A DNA stretch of 62,000 nt. Source: Mesostigma viride (taxonomy: Eukaryota > Streptophyta > Mesostigmatophyceae > Mesostigmatales > Mesostigmataceae). The notes beneath the pieces were generated by a model. That model was given only the letters and a program-made list of their open reading frames with translations. It was not told where the DNA came from and did no database searches. The stretch is taken from assembly GCA_009746045.1 (NCBI GenBank), contig RPFO01000667.1, positions 2,749,273 through 2,811,272 of the forward strand. The letters run 5' to 3'. Both the position numbers and the translations under genes were made by a program. Positions within the stretch are counted from its first letter, which is position 1. The number at the start of each line of letters is the position of its first letter. This document shows, one piece after another, positions 33,681 to 44,175 of the stretch.

Positions 33681-34017
33681 CCAGTGTGGGGATGCGCCTG
33701 CCCCGGTCTAGGCCGGGGGGGCAGTATAAAACGATGCAGCTCCGTTGGAGGAGTCGGCAGGGCGCACTCCAGTGGACACGCTGGGGCCCTGCTGGTTTTG
33801 GGCGTCGCGCCATCATCCTGATTTCCAGTTTGGCTAACCTTCGACCGTATCCTGCCTTGGACAGAGCCGGCGGGGCGCACTCTAGTGGATACACTAGGGC
33901 TCTGCGGGTACCTGCGTTGACAGGTGCAGGGGAGGCGCACTCTAGCAGCCACGCTAGGGCTTCCCCCTCTACAACCACTCCAGATGCGGCCGGGGACGGC
34001 CAGGTTGGAGATGCGGG
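33681..34017 (+). promoter_or_regulatory. 3' region of YR copy 1 with three hairpins
   Basis: Three units begin GCGCACTC and form short hairpins: CCAGTG-GACA-CGCTGG (33769-33784), CTAGTG-GATA-CACTAG (33882-33897) and CTAGC-AGCCAC-GCTAG (33942-33957). Stem bases change together between units. The region has no ORF and directly precedes B1. Confidence 0.55.
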
Positions 34018-34168
34018 TGTTATATGGTGGCAGCCGCCTGGGACTTGCGCACAATTTGCCAGTCTCTCGGTCTACCAAGGCCTGCAAGCGGCTTAAGCAT
34101 ATAATTTTGCAATAAACAAGTTCTGGTGCCTTCTCAAACAAAGTGAACCTGAAAGCATGCACAGAGGA
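34018..34168 (+). repeat. B1 repeat of YR copy 1
   Basis: 151 bp, TGTTATATGGTGG to GCATGCACAGAGGA, matching the inner part of B2 at 34696-34790 and B2' at 12196-12397. Confidence 0.85.
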
Positions 34169-34644
34169 TGGTTGATCTTACGATCTGGATTCCCTGATTT
34201 GCGACTAAGGGGAGCGGAGTGCGAGTCGGTGCCGCTGCCTCATGGCTGATCTGCGAGAAATGCTCCTGGAAAGGGTGAAAGTCCCTGCAAATGACCTCTG
34301 GACTGTTTGCAAGTACTTGGATGTAGTTCAAAGTACTTCATTGGTACTACAGGGTAGTACAATCTACTTCAAACTAGTTCAAACTAGCTCAGGCTAGTAA
34401 AGATTCGTTCAGGTGTAGCACAACCTGCCTAGGAGGTGGTATGACCACCTGGGTTGAAGTAGACAGTGACTAAACGTAGTACAATGTCGAAAGAATCAGT
34501 ACAAGTGGGTTCTTTGTAGTACAACTGGTCAGTGGCACCTAGGCGCCGCGCCAGTACTGTACCGGACTTGCATTCGTCACCGTGCGCATGCAATGCAGCC
34601 AATTTATTGAGGAAGACATGGCGGCGCATGCTTTATCAGTTTTC
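34169..34644 (+). repeat. A2 repeat of YR copy 1
   Basis: 476 bp, near-identical to A1 at 21228-21703. Confidence 0.9.
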
Positions 34645-34790
34645 CCCACCCACCCACCCTCTTTTGTTTGTTTGTTTGTTTGTTGTCTCTGGGGGTGTTA
34701 TATGGTGGCAGCCGCCTGGGACTTGCGCACAATTTGCCAGTCTCTCGGTCTACCAAGGCCTGCAAGCGGCTTAAGCATATAATTTTGCAA
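34645..34790 (+). repeat. B2 repeat of YR copy 1 (3' truncated)
   Basis: Has the CCCACC and TTTG-repeat lead and TGTTATATGG...ATTTTGCAA, then stops, lacking about 70 bases present in other B repeats. It joins NA-1 B2 sequence, so a small deletion removed this end. Confidence 0.8.
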
Positions 34791-34965
34791 CCCACCCTGA
34801 GGGGAGTGAGATGGCAGCATCAGCTGGCTGGGGGGGCCTGCAGATGCTTTATTCACCAATTATGCGACTTTGGTCCAAGAGTCTCTTGTGCGTAAACGTA
34901 TTTTGTAAAAAAAAATGTCTGGAGCCCTCAATGATGGAGTGAACGAGTTGAGACATGCATAGGGA

Positions 34966-35165
34966 CTCCGCTCCCCTTAGTCGCAAATCAGGGAATCCAG
35001 ATCGTAAGATCAACCATCCTCTGTGCATGCTTTCAGGTTCACTTTGTTTGAGGTTCACTTGTTTATTGCAAAATTATATGCTTAAGCCGCTTGCAGGCCT
35101 TGGTAGACCGAGAGACTGGCAAATTGTGCGCAAGTCCCAGGCGGCTGCCACCATATAACACCCGC
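34966..35165 (-). repeat. A2 remnant and B1 of YR copy 2
   Basis: 34966-35016 is the 51-bp start of A2 (continuing at 12822). 35017-35165 is B1, with a short internal rearrangement near 35045 that repeats AGGTTCACTT. Confidence 0.8.
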
Positions 35166-35499
35166 ATCTCCAACCTGGCTGTCCCCGGCCGCATCTGGAG
35201 TGGTTGTAGAGGGGGAAGCCCTAGCTTGGCTGCTAGAGTGCGCCTCCCCTGCACCTGTCAACGCAGGTACCCGCAGAGCCCTAGTGTATCCACTAGAGTG
35301 CGCCCTGCCTGCTCTGTCCAAGGCAGGATACGGTCGAAGTTGAGCCAAACCGGAAATCAGGATGATGGCGCAACGCCCAAAACCAGCAGGGCCCCAGCGT
35401 GTCCACTGGAGTGCGCCCTGCCGACTCCTCCAACCGAGCTGCTTCGTTTTATACTGCGCCCCCCCGGCCTAGACCGGGGCAGGCGCATCCCCACACTTG
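35166..35499 (-). promoter_or_regulatory. 3' region of YR copy 2 with hairpins
   Basis: Reverse complement of the hairpin region at 33681-34017, with the same three GCGCACTC units. One loop/stem base differs in the unit near 35228. Confidence 0.5.
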
Positions 35500-36403
35500 C
35501 TAGTGCCAGTGTGAACTCCACTGAGCGGGGGGGAACTCCTCAGCCAGCAACCACACCCACCGCGGCACTTGCACCGCTAGAGCACGGTGCAGGCCCACGT
35601 AGTGGTCCACCGACTTGAACTGGCGCCAACGCCCGCGCTTCTGGATGTCTGGGAGTGAAACGCCCTGCAGGTAGTCGTACGTTGCCCCACCATGTCGCAT
35701 GGAGTAGGGCGGAAACATCCCCCGCAGGCCCAGAACATCCCACGCCGCGTGCCACCGACGAGAGAACTGGCTGTAGTTGAGGCTCCCAAACAAGGGCTCC
35801 TCGGGCTCCCGCCCAGCGCACAGGCGCTCGAGCACGTACAGCGAGAGGGGGTCCTGCACCACCACCGCCTGTGCACCCCCCTTGGCTGTCTTGGGATCCC
35901 GCAGAAGAAGCGCGCCCAGTCCTCGCTGCCCCAGGCGACGGTCGCCGCGCAGCGCCACGTCCCCCACTCGGAGCTTGAAGGCCTCCCCGATGCGCAGGTA
36001 TTGCTGGAAAGTGATGACGCACACGGCTGCTGCCATGGGCGCCCCCTGCCAGCGGAGGATCTGCACCACCAGGTAGAGCAGCTCCCACGGCACCGGATTG
36101 GGGCTATGGGTTTGCACGCGTCGCTGCCACCCGTACAGGAGCCGGCGGGCCTCGCGCCACCCCTGCACTTGGCTGGGGTAGTACAGTTGCAGCCCACACA
36201 CAGCGCCCTCATGCACATGGAACGCCCTGCTCCCCCTCCATCCTCGTAGACAGACACGAGCCACTCGCAGAACACGCTCTCCGCTTCCTCCGGCGGTACA
36301 GCACCATAGGGCTCAGCCCAAAGAAGGTACGCGATCACTGCGCGATGGTAGCTGCGCAGGGTCGCGGGCAGCACGGTGCTCTCCAGTAGCTCCTGCCGCC
36401 CCC
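35500..36403 (-). pseudogene. Tyrosine recombinase of YR copy 2
   Basis: Near-identical to the copy 1 recombinase, with the same QQYLRIGEAFKL, YSMRHGGATYDYL, KRGRW and VDHYVGL boxes. A small indel near 36215 shifts the N-terminal part into another frame. One base is missing from the G-run just after the 2A codons, so the recombinase is out of frame with 2A and RNase H. Confidence 0.85.
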
Positions 36404-36430
36404 CGGCCCCGGGTTACTCTCCACATCGCC
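36404..36430 (-). other. 2A-like motif of YR copy 2
   Basis: Encodes the complete GDVESNPGP in frame with upstream RNase H. The G-run that follows has six rather than seven bases, so the reading frame changes immediately after the motif. Confidence 0.7.
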
Positions 36431-38660
36431 ATCGGCGGTAAGGTCCCGCACCCACCGGCCCCGGCTGGGCGCGTCAGCGGGGTTTCGCTCCGAGCGGATG
36501 TACACCCAGTGGTACCTGGTGTTGCTGGCACAGCCCAGGGCGGCAGCGCGGCGGCACCACGTGTTGAGGCGGTAAGATGATGACCGCCCCTTCACCACTG
36601 CGCCCAGAACGGCGGTGCTATCCACCAGCCGTACGTGCCGTCGCCCCCACCGGGCCCGCGTGCGCAGCCCCCACTCCAGGCTCTGCACGGCTGCGCGCGC
36701 CTCTTTCTCATTGATGTGCGCCCCGCGTCCCTCCACCGGTGTTTCACCGCCACACGCCAGCGGGCGGTCGCCACCGCCCGATGTTCCCTCTCCCCCGTTC
36801 GCTCCACACCGACCTCTTCCGACCCGACACACAGAGTCTTCCACCCCTTCATCTCACGGCAGTTGGACAAAGCTTTCACGTCTGCCTCTGCCAGACGGGC
36901 GTACACCACACCGGAGCCCCGGCTCGACGCGTCACTGGCCACGACGGTGGTGTCCAGCGGCTGGTTGCGCTGCGCATGCACCAGGGGAGCCAGGCAGACA
37001 GCCGCCCAGAGCTCCCGGCGCACACTTGCCCAGAGTTGGAAGCGTCCTCCCTTGCGGAGGGCCAGCACTTGGTGGAGCATCCTGTAGGCATGGAACCAGA
37101 TGCTTAGCAGACTCCTGCGAAGCAGTTGGATCCATACCCAGCGTCCCAGTAGGGAGGCCAGCTCATGGTAGCTTGCTCGTCCCCGGGCCAGCACCGCCTC
37201 AGTGTCATGGACGAGGAGGGCTAGTCGCTTCGCTGACGGCCACAAGCTCCCATCTTGGTGAAACTCGATGCCCAGGATCTCCACAGCTTGGCCCTCCCGC
37301 GCCCGCTCGACCTTTTTCTCATTCACCACCAGGCCAGCTGGCGCGTAGCACTCGGTGCATGCGCGGTCCAGCAGCGCGTTCGCCTCCGCTGCGCTGCGCG
37401 CGTGTGTGGTGCCCAGATCGTCGATCATGACCAACTGTGCCGGCCGAGGAGGGTCCTCGGGCAGCAGCTGCCAGTCAAGCTCGGCGGCCCCCACCAACTC
37501 CATCCACTCCCGTCCTCCCTCACGCACTGGGCGCACCCCGAGCTGATGCATCGGGACGCTCACACTCAGCCCGGGGTTCAGCTTCCCCGGCCCGAACAGG
37601 GTCTGCATGTGCGCCACCTGCGCCAGCAGGACCGAGTGAGACCACCCCATCACCAGAACACGGAACCTGGGATAGAGCCGGCGGCGCTCCCCTGGTTGGC
37701 CGACCTCGTCCGACCAGACTGGGGGCAGCGCGAACCACTCCCGCCACTCCGTTGGCACAGAGAAGCGGTAGTAGTACGTCTCCAGGTCCGTTTTGCTCGA
37801 GTAGCTGGGCGCGCCCCCGGCCATCTCTGCCACCGCCCCCACATCTGGCAGGTAACAGCTGCCAGGGGTGAGGAACTTGTCGTTGCTCTGCACCATGTTG
37901 CAGATGAGTCGCTGGCGCTGGGCTGACGGGTCCACCACCCCTGGATCGCGCTTGGGCACGCCGAACAGGCCGTTGGTGACCGGTGGTTCTTCCTCGCTAT
38001 ACTCTGTCATCCCGGTCTCCGCCAGCCGCACGCTCAGGCGCGCGTACTCCGTGTCGCTCGCACAGCCATGCGTTACTCGCCGTCGACGCCCTGGCTGCGC
38101 TACCTCTTCCCTCAAAATATTTTTTATATTGCCATATACCTCCCTCCACTGGGGGGGGAGGCAGTCCATCAGCGGCACGCTGCCCGCCACTCCGCCCGCG
38201 GGCAGCGCAAGTCTCTCCGGGGCAATTATTTCATATTGCCCGTCGGGCCCATAGGGCCCAGACTCAACGTCATGCACCAGGTCCTCTGCCGCTACGGCTC
38301 TCAGCCGGCGCTCATGGACCTGGGCGGCAATCTCCAGCCCTTGTAGGGCCGCCTGCTGGGCCGCAGTGCAGGGGGTCACTAAGGACACCCTGCTGGTACC
38401 GCAACCCGCGGGCTCCTGGGCAACAGGTGCGGGCAAAGCCATCCGCATGCCACCGACAGGACCCGTTTCAGGCGGTTCCTGTGCTCCCCTCCACAACCAG
38501 TTGAGGCCATCCACGATTCGCGCGCTGCGCAGGAGCAGGGCCCGCCGCCGCATGGCCCGCTGATACCTACGTCGGGACCGTAGGCGCGCGCGGTCGAGGG
38601 GCTTGATGGCCACCTCTGGGAGGGGGAATACACCTCGCCCTCTCACTTCTTCTGGGAAGA
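36431..38660 (-). pseudogene. YR copy 2 ORF2: reverse transcriptase and RNase H
   Basis: From about 38660 to 36730 a single open frame carries the N-terminal FPLPEVAIKPLDRARL segment, the RT (NGLFGVPKRD, KTDLETYYYRF, MGWSHS, MIDDLG) and the start of RNase H (SDASSRGSG). Here the C-run near 38150 has eight bases and the frame stays open, unlike copies 1 and 3. A one-base loss in the G-run near 36722 shifts the remaining RNase H (NEKEARAAVQSLEW, RSERNPADAPSR) to a second frame that runs through the 2A motif. This is the best-preserved RT of the three copies. Confidence 0.85.
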
Positions 38661-39549
38661 GCCCGCCTTTCCTCGCGCCGACGCCAACGCATCGCGCTCC
38701 TTCTTGTGTGCCCGCAGCGCTCATCGGGCCGCCCGCGTGCGGACACCCCCTGCCGGCCGGTAGGGCAGCATGTACCCGGACGCGTTCCAAGACCCGCTGG
38801 TCTCCACCAGCAGGAGAGCCTCCACACAGAGCGCCAGGTACTCCACGCCCGCCAGCTCGCTGCACACGTTGGGACTGAGCTCCTTGTTGAGCGTATCCCA
38901 GACGTGGCACAGGTTCTGGGCCAGCTCCATCCTCTCCTTGGATGCCCACCCAAGTCCCGTCCCCTCCTTCTGCTGGCGCAGCACGGGGGCCCTTTGCACG
39001 TTCAGCCAGGCCACCATGTTGCCGTTGTGGCCCTGTATGGCGGTCTCCATGTGCTTGGGGGCCGTGCGCTGGTGGTACTTGTGGTCTTCCACGTCCCACA
39101 CCACGCTGAGCGCCCGCCCCGCCGGCAGGTACTCGAGCAGGTTGGCCCCGCGGGTAACTGGCAGGTCGGTCAACCTCCCACCTGTGCCCCGGCCACCCGC
39201 GCGCCCTCGCCCGCTCCCCTCCGAGTCGCTGCTCGTGCTGTCGCTGGACGTGCACCGGCAGTGCCGATGCCCGCACTCGCGGCACTTGGACCGCTTGCTC
39301 TCCCGTTTCCTCTGCCCACCTTGGGCTGCTGCGAACGCCATGTGGTACGGGGTTCCAGCCGCTGGCACCCAGGTACCGTACGCGGTACCCGCTGGTGGGT
39401 AGGGCTGAGGCCAGGCTGCACCCATCTGCCCTGGGTAGGCGTACGCTGGGCCCTGCGTTCTTTCCACGCCTGTCGGTGTGCCCGGGTACCCATGGGGCCC
39501 GCTTGTCCACCCGGCAGGGCTGGGCCCTGCTGCCCCCGCCCCCCCCCAT
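38661..39549 (-). pseudogene. YR copy 2 ORF1 C-terminal part (5' truncated)
   Basis: The ORF1 frame runs from 39549 with the Gly/Ala/Pro region, KCRVCGH-like Cys/His cluster and the LEYLPAGRALSVVWDV domain. An R-to-stop change (CGA to TGA) ends it near 38721, and about 30 bp relative to copy 1 are missing shortly after. The N-terminal 250 codons or so and A1 are absent; the break at 39549 is within a G-run. Confidence 0.7.
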
Positions 39550-39728
39550 GCGTGATTGATCTTACGATCGGGATTCCCTGATTTTGCCTGGGGGAGCGGA
39601 GGGATGGAGGTGCGCCGCTACCTTGGAGGCGCTACACCGTTGCCCAGTGGTGCAAGTCGACATGCAGGAGCCAAACGGGGTGGCCACGCCCTCTCTGGAG
39701 GGTCTGACAGCCTTGGATGGGCCTCAGA
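39550..39728. repeat. A-like fragment of another YR family
   Basis: Begins TGATTGATCTTACGATCGGG, close to the A-repeat start of the autonomous elements, then diverges (GGGGGAGCGGAGGG...GGGCCTCAG). No copy of the rest is seen in the window. It ends where NA-4 starts. Confidence 0.45.
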
Positions 39729-39803
39729 TGAATAAAGCATCTGCAGGCCCCCCCAGCCAGCTGATGCTGCCATCTCACTTCCCTCAGGGTGGGTTGGGTG
39801 GGC

Positions 39804-40512
39804 TAATAAAAACGAATACCAGCACAGGCACACCTCGGCTGGTTATATGCCAGCACTTTTTCTCAGACTTGGGCCGGCGGCGGCCCAGGTCCTTCTAATT
39901 CGGGTCGAAACACAATTCCGTGACCCATACAATATTCGTACACCATGCGAAGTGGCAGCGTACTTGCCCACTGTGGCGGATGCAAGTCCGGTACACCTGG
40001 TTTTGGTGCCAAAAGCACCCTTGGCCAGTTGTACTACAAGGAACCCATCCCTACTAATTCTTTTGACATTGTACTACGTTTAGTCTTGGTCTACTACACC
40101 CCAGTAGGTTCGTTCACCTCCTGAGCGTCCAGTGCTACGCCGAAGCACGTCAGCACTGGTTTGAACTAGAATGAACTAGTTTGAAGTAGATTGAAGTAGA
40201 CTGTACTACCCTGTAGGCCAAGTGTGGTACTTGGAACTACATCCAAGTACTTAGAACTAGTTTACAAGTTACTCGTACGGACTTTCACCCTATTAGAGGG
40301 CAGATCTCGTACCACCACACTGGCGCCCCTTATTAAATTCCAGGGCCCTTATACATTGTGACTACTGCCCCTTATAAAAGACCAGGGCCTATTATAAAAT
40401 ATTAAATGCTCTATTTATTTTTTATATGTGCTGTCACCCAGCGGCGTCCCTCGCCTCCTTCGCTCCCTCCGCCCCGACAAATCAGGGAATCCAGATCGAG
40501 GGAGATCAACCA
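39804..40512 (-). repeat. A2 repeat of NA-4
   Basis: NA-family A repeat, paired with 54473-55181. Confidence 0.9.
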
Positions 40513-41472
40513 TCCCTATGCATGTCTCAACTCGTTCACTCCATCACTGAGGGCTCCAGACATTATTTTTTACAAAATACGTTTACGCACAAGAGACTCT
40601 TGGACCAAAGTCGCATAATTGGTGAATAAAGCATCTGCAGGCCACCCCAGCCAGCTGATGCTGCCATCTCACTTCCCGCTTCCCCCAGCCTGGCCATTCT
40701 GGCCGTGGAGGACCCGTCACCAATAGTGAAGGCCTAGCATGCCTGCTACAGTGCCCCTCACTTACTGGTCGCGGGGAAGCCTGTCACCAACAGTGGGGCC
40801 CCAGCTTGTCTGCTGGAGTGCGCCCCACCAGCGAAGTCTCAAACAATGCCTTGATCCCCCTTGGATAGGAGAGAACAGCGTCCAACCAAAGGTTCGGTCA
40901 ATTAATCCCCCACACCTTTCCCCCCTCCTCGTCCAGCGAAAATAGCTGGCACGTCTGCCAACTTCCACCCTACACCATCCTCCTCGCGCTCCTCATGCCA
41001 TAACTGTCACGATCCAGTGCTATGGCCCAGCGACTCGCCAAAAGTCACATGCCACAAGCTGCCGCTACGGTCACAGCCCTCTGTTTGCAGGGCGTAACCC
41101 GGGGTGCAAGCATCCCCAGGTACTCGCCCTAGAGGGCTGCCGGCGGCATACATAGCAAGGTGTAATCTCCATTCCATTCTCAGGACAGCTAGCCGGTCAC
41201 TTAGGCTATCTTGAGCAAGCGCCCCTGCTCTTAGCCCTCACAACCGTCAAAACCAGCCGGTCTCACCAGGCTCCCCCCATTGCCTGCCCACCTCTTGGAT
41301 ACCATTACAGATGTCATCCCAAAGCTCTCAGGGTTCCAGCCTGGCAGCGCCCAAAAGTCTTTTTACGTAGGCCGCTCATTTTGCCTCCCCCCAGTTCCAA
41401 TACACCACAGTTCTTAGCTCCCCAAAGCCGTCAAGAAAGGCACCTCCCCCAACCGGCCACCACTGGCCCATG

Positions 41473-41528
41473 CACTATACTTTTCGTCCGAGGGTGGTAA
41501 AAAGCATCCGAGGCGTAAATTACGAGGT
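41473..41528 (+). repeat. Left 56-bp terminal inverted repeat
   Basis: Exact inverted match to 53673-53728. Further GTAATTTAC/GAGGT-like words follow to about 41720. Confidence 0.9.
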
Positions 41529-41979
41529 CTTATCTTACTACCTAGATCCGAGGCGTGAGATCCAACGCCGTAATCATTACTACGTAGGATGATTGGTAGT
41601 AATTTTACTAGCCGTAAGTAAGAGTAACGTTACGACTGCACATCTTTGGTAGTACATTACCGACAGAGTAAATTACCGCGACGGGTCTTGGTTGGTAATC
41701 TACCACCTGTAGATTAGGTGCCAGTGATCCGATGCTGTAAGATACGTTTCAGTAAGCTACTTCGGGGATCTTTGCCTGTACACGGCCAGATGGATAATTA
41801 TATTGTAATGGAGAAGTGGGAGAACGTGCGTGTCTATTAGCAAATGCAGCGAAATATAAAAATGTAGTTATCAGCCTTTTTCGCCTATTCAGCAGTTGTC
41901 GTTGTCGGCCGTTGTCATTAAGCGGCTATAGATTATGTGTGCTGGGGCCGGTGAAAAGACGCTAGCAAAGTTCGTCTGA

Positions 41980-43090
41980 ATGGCGTCCAATAGAGGGGAT
42001 TTTATTCTTAGTGGATTGTTGGACGAGGAGAAGGCGAGGTTGCTGGCGGAGAATGCGAAAGAGCAGAGGGAAGCAGCGGAAGCCGTGCGTGGAAGATGAG
42101 GTAACGGGATGGAGTGTGGGCCCTGGCTTCTGGTTATGAAATGATGGCGGTTGCAGGCCAGCCGTGCTCGCTGGTAATGGGTGCGTGGTGTTGAAATCCA
42201 AGTTCTGCGCGTATTCTGTTTTTTGGTCAATGATTGAAGGGATGTCGCCTTGTTTTATTTTTGTGCATCTGCGTCCCGTCGTGACTGCCTCGTCATGGAC
42301 GCCCAGGGGTAGAAGTTCGAACGAGGGAATGATTTTTCAAACGCCTGGATATGTTATGATAGTACGAATAAATGGTAATGGGTAGAGGCGGCCAAAATTT
42401 TGTTGGAAGTGTGCCAACGCCGCACATACGACTTGAACAACCCTAGGTATCTTAGGAAAAGGAAACACGGATACGTCGGAGTGGAGGAAGAGGAAGACGA
42501 TGACGATGGTGAAGACGGAGAGGTTTACAATGGAGGCCTTGAGAATGGGGAGACATTGAATCAGGAGAGCAGGGTAGCGGTGAGTGGCCCGTCATGAATT
42601 ACATTGTGGTTGCAGTTGTTAGCGAGGCGTGTTGATTGCTTCTTGCCGCGGGTAATCGCTAGCGCGCATAACCTTCTTTTTTCAACAGGTGTTCTGGTGC
42701 ATTGACTGCCGCAAAGCAATTAATGGGACTGATTATGTGCCTATCATGCCGTTTGGGAATCATACATTGCCAACATTTCGTGTTTAGAAGGCGCGCCTTC
42801 AGAAGCATATTCAGCACCGCACGAGCCAGGTGCTGAAGGCGTGCTTGGAGAGGAAGGGGTATAAAGTGCGCATGACCGCATCGAAGAAGAAGAAGCAGCA
42901 GGAATCGGGCAAGACCATGATAACCGAGCCAGGATTGGCTTTCGTGCATGCAGTACATGGTGCGGCGCAGGCAGTGAATGCTGCATCGATTGCAGCGGTG
43001 CAGCCTGTGGCCATGGCGGTGCAGGGCGCGGGTCCTGAAGTGTGGGCGTTGGCGAAGCAGATTCACGATGCTGTCATGGCCACGTTGTGA
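41980..43090 (+). CDS. Hypothetical spliced gene inside the TIR element
   Basis: I do not recognise the family. Proposed exon 1 starts at ATG 41980 and is rich in Glu/Ala/Lys (LLDEEKARLLAENAKEQREA); its donor is near 42085-42100. Exon 2 is about 42386-42579 (LLEVCQRRTYDLNNPRYL, then a long acidic run). The donor GTGAGT at 42580 and acceptor TTCAACAG at 42688 are clear and in phase. Exon 3, 42689-43090, begins VFWCIDCRKAINGTDYVP (a CxxC pair), has a Lys-rich stretch and ends MATL-stop. One in-frame TAG interrupts exon 3 near 42785. It may be an accessory protein of the element or captured host sequence, now probably a pseudogene. Confidence 0.4.
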
Positions 43091-43444
43091 AGCCAAGGAA
43101 TGGGTGTTGGTTCCAGTCAGGTGCCTCGCCCGGAGGAAGCTTTTCTGCTGTAAGCAGAGGTGCGGCATCAAGCATTTGCAATCGCCATGAGAGCAGTGGA
43201 GATGTCAGCGGCATGAAGCATTTGCAATCGCCATGCACATCATTCCAAAAAGCCATTTTTCCACCCTGAAAATTATTCTAGGATAGGCTAATGATTAGTT
43301 TGGCCTCAAATTTGGCACCAAGGTGCCTAATCAGATATCTTATGGTGGCATGTGGTCAAATAATTTTTTGGGAGTCGGCAGCATGGTAACATGGTGACAT
43401 TTGCTAGCATAAAAATACCGAATTTTCAGCACTTTCTGGCATGT

Positions 43445-44175
43445 ATGCGTATATAATGACATCAAATGAACTCAGTTGGGCCTGGAACTTTGCACATGTT
43501 ATAAACACATCCCATGCAGCATGCCCACAAAGTTTCAGGCTGGTTGGATCACAAAATGGTGACAGATGCTAGCATAAATACCCCCAAAATGCAGTTTTTC
43601 AGGGTTTTCCAAGGGTTTCATCACACATATGCATATATAATGACACCAAATGAACTCAGTTGGGCGTGGAACTTTGCATATGTTCTAAACACATCCCATG
43701 CAGCATGCCCACAAAGTTTCAGGCTGGTTGGATGACAAATTGGTGACAGATGCTAGCATAAATACCCCCAAAATGCAGTTTTTCATGGTTTTCAAGGGTT
43801 TCATCACACATTTGCATATATAATGACATCAAATGAACTCAGTTGGACCTGGGACTTGGCACATGTTCGAAACACATCCCATGCAGCCTGCCCACAAAGC
43901 TTCAGGCTGGTTGGATGACAAACTGGTGACAAATGCTAGCATAAATACCACAAAAATGCAGTTTTTCATGGTTTTCAAGGGTTTCATCACACATGTGCAT
44001 ATATAATGACATCAAATGAACTCAGTTGGACCTGGAACTTGGCACATGTTCGAAACACATCCCATGCAGCCTGCCCACAAAGCTTCAGGCTGGTTGGATA
44101 ACAAATTGGTGACAGATGCTAGCATAAATACCACAGAAAAAGCAGCTTTCTATGTTCTTCCAAGGGTTTCATGGC
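43445..44175. repeat. 183-bp tandem repeat, four copies
   Basis: TATAATGACATCAAATGAAC recurs at about 43451, 43635, 43819 and 44001. Each unit also holds CCCATGCAGC and ATGCTAGCATAAATAC. Units differ by about 5-10 percent by eye. It has no coding sense. Confidence 0.85.

Larger units (their letters stand above)
21228..34790 (+). mobile_element. Autonomous YR retrotransposon copy 1 (interrupted)
   Basis: Plus-strand element: A1 21228-21703, 5' leader, ORF1 from 21794, ORF2 (RT-RNase H-2A-tyrosine recombinase) to 33680, hairpin-bearing 3' region, B1 34018-34168, A2 34169-34644, B2 34645-34790. A1 and A2 are both 476 bp, and B1 and B2 share about 100 bp or more. This is the split direct repeat layout. 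hAT-B (21901-25563) and NA-2 (27090-30393) interrupt ORF1. B2 lacks its last 70 bases or so. The element lies in B2 of NA-1. Confidence 0.85.
12823..34965 (+). mobile_element. NA-1: non-autonomous YR retrotransposon (interrupted)
   Basis: Plus-strand A1 12823-13529, internal 13530-20357 (holding hAT-A at 13653-18930), B1 about 20358-20518, A2 20519-21225, then B2 split by YR copy 1: GC at 21226-21227 and the rest at 34791-34965. The B2 remainder (CCCACCCTGAGGGGAG...CATAGGGA) is the reverse complement of the intact B2' at 27090-27274, which shows the nesting order. NA-1 itself sits inside the A2 repeat of copy 2. Confidence 0.8.
12196..39549 (-). mobile_element. Autonomous YR retrotransposon copy 2 (interrupted)
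   Basis: Minus-strand element: B2' 12196-12397, A2' 12398-12822 continued at 34966-35016, B1' 35017 to about 35165, tyrosine recombinase about 35500-36403, 2A/RNase H/RT 36404-38660, and ORF1 to 39549. NA-1 lies inside A2': left flank ...ACTCGCA and right flank CTCCGCTCC join exactly to rebuild the A sequence seen at 57340-57360. The 5' part (A1 and the start of ORF1) is missing; 39549 joins unrelated A-like DNA. It is related at near-identity to copy 1, in opposite orientation. Confidence 0.8.

Noticed and set aside
30394-38760. Inverted duplication of host DNA as the origin of the large palindrome
   Set aside because: Flank analysis shows two independent element insertions in opposite orientation, one nested in a repeat inside the other.
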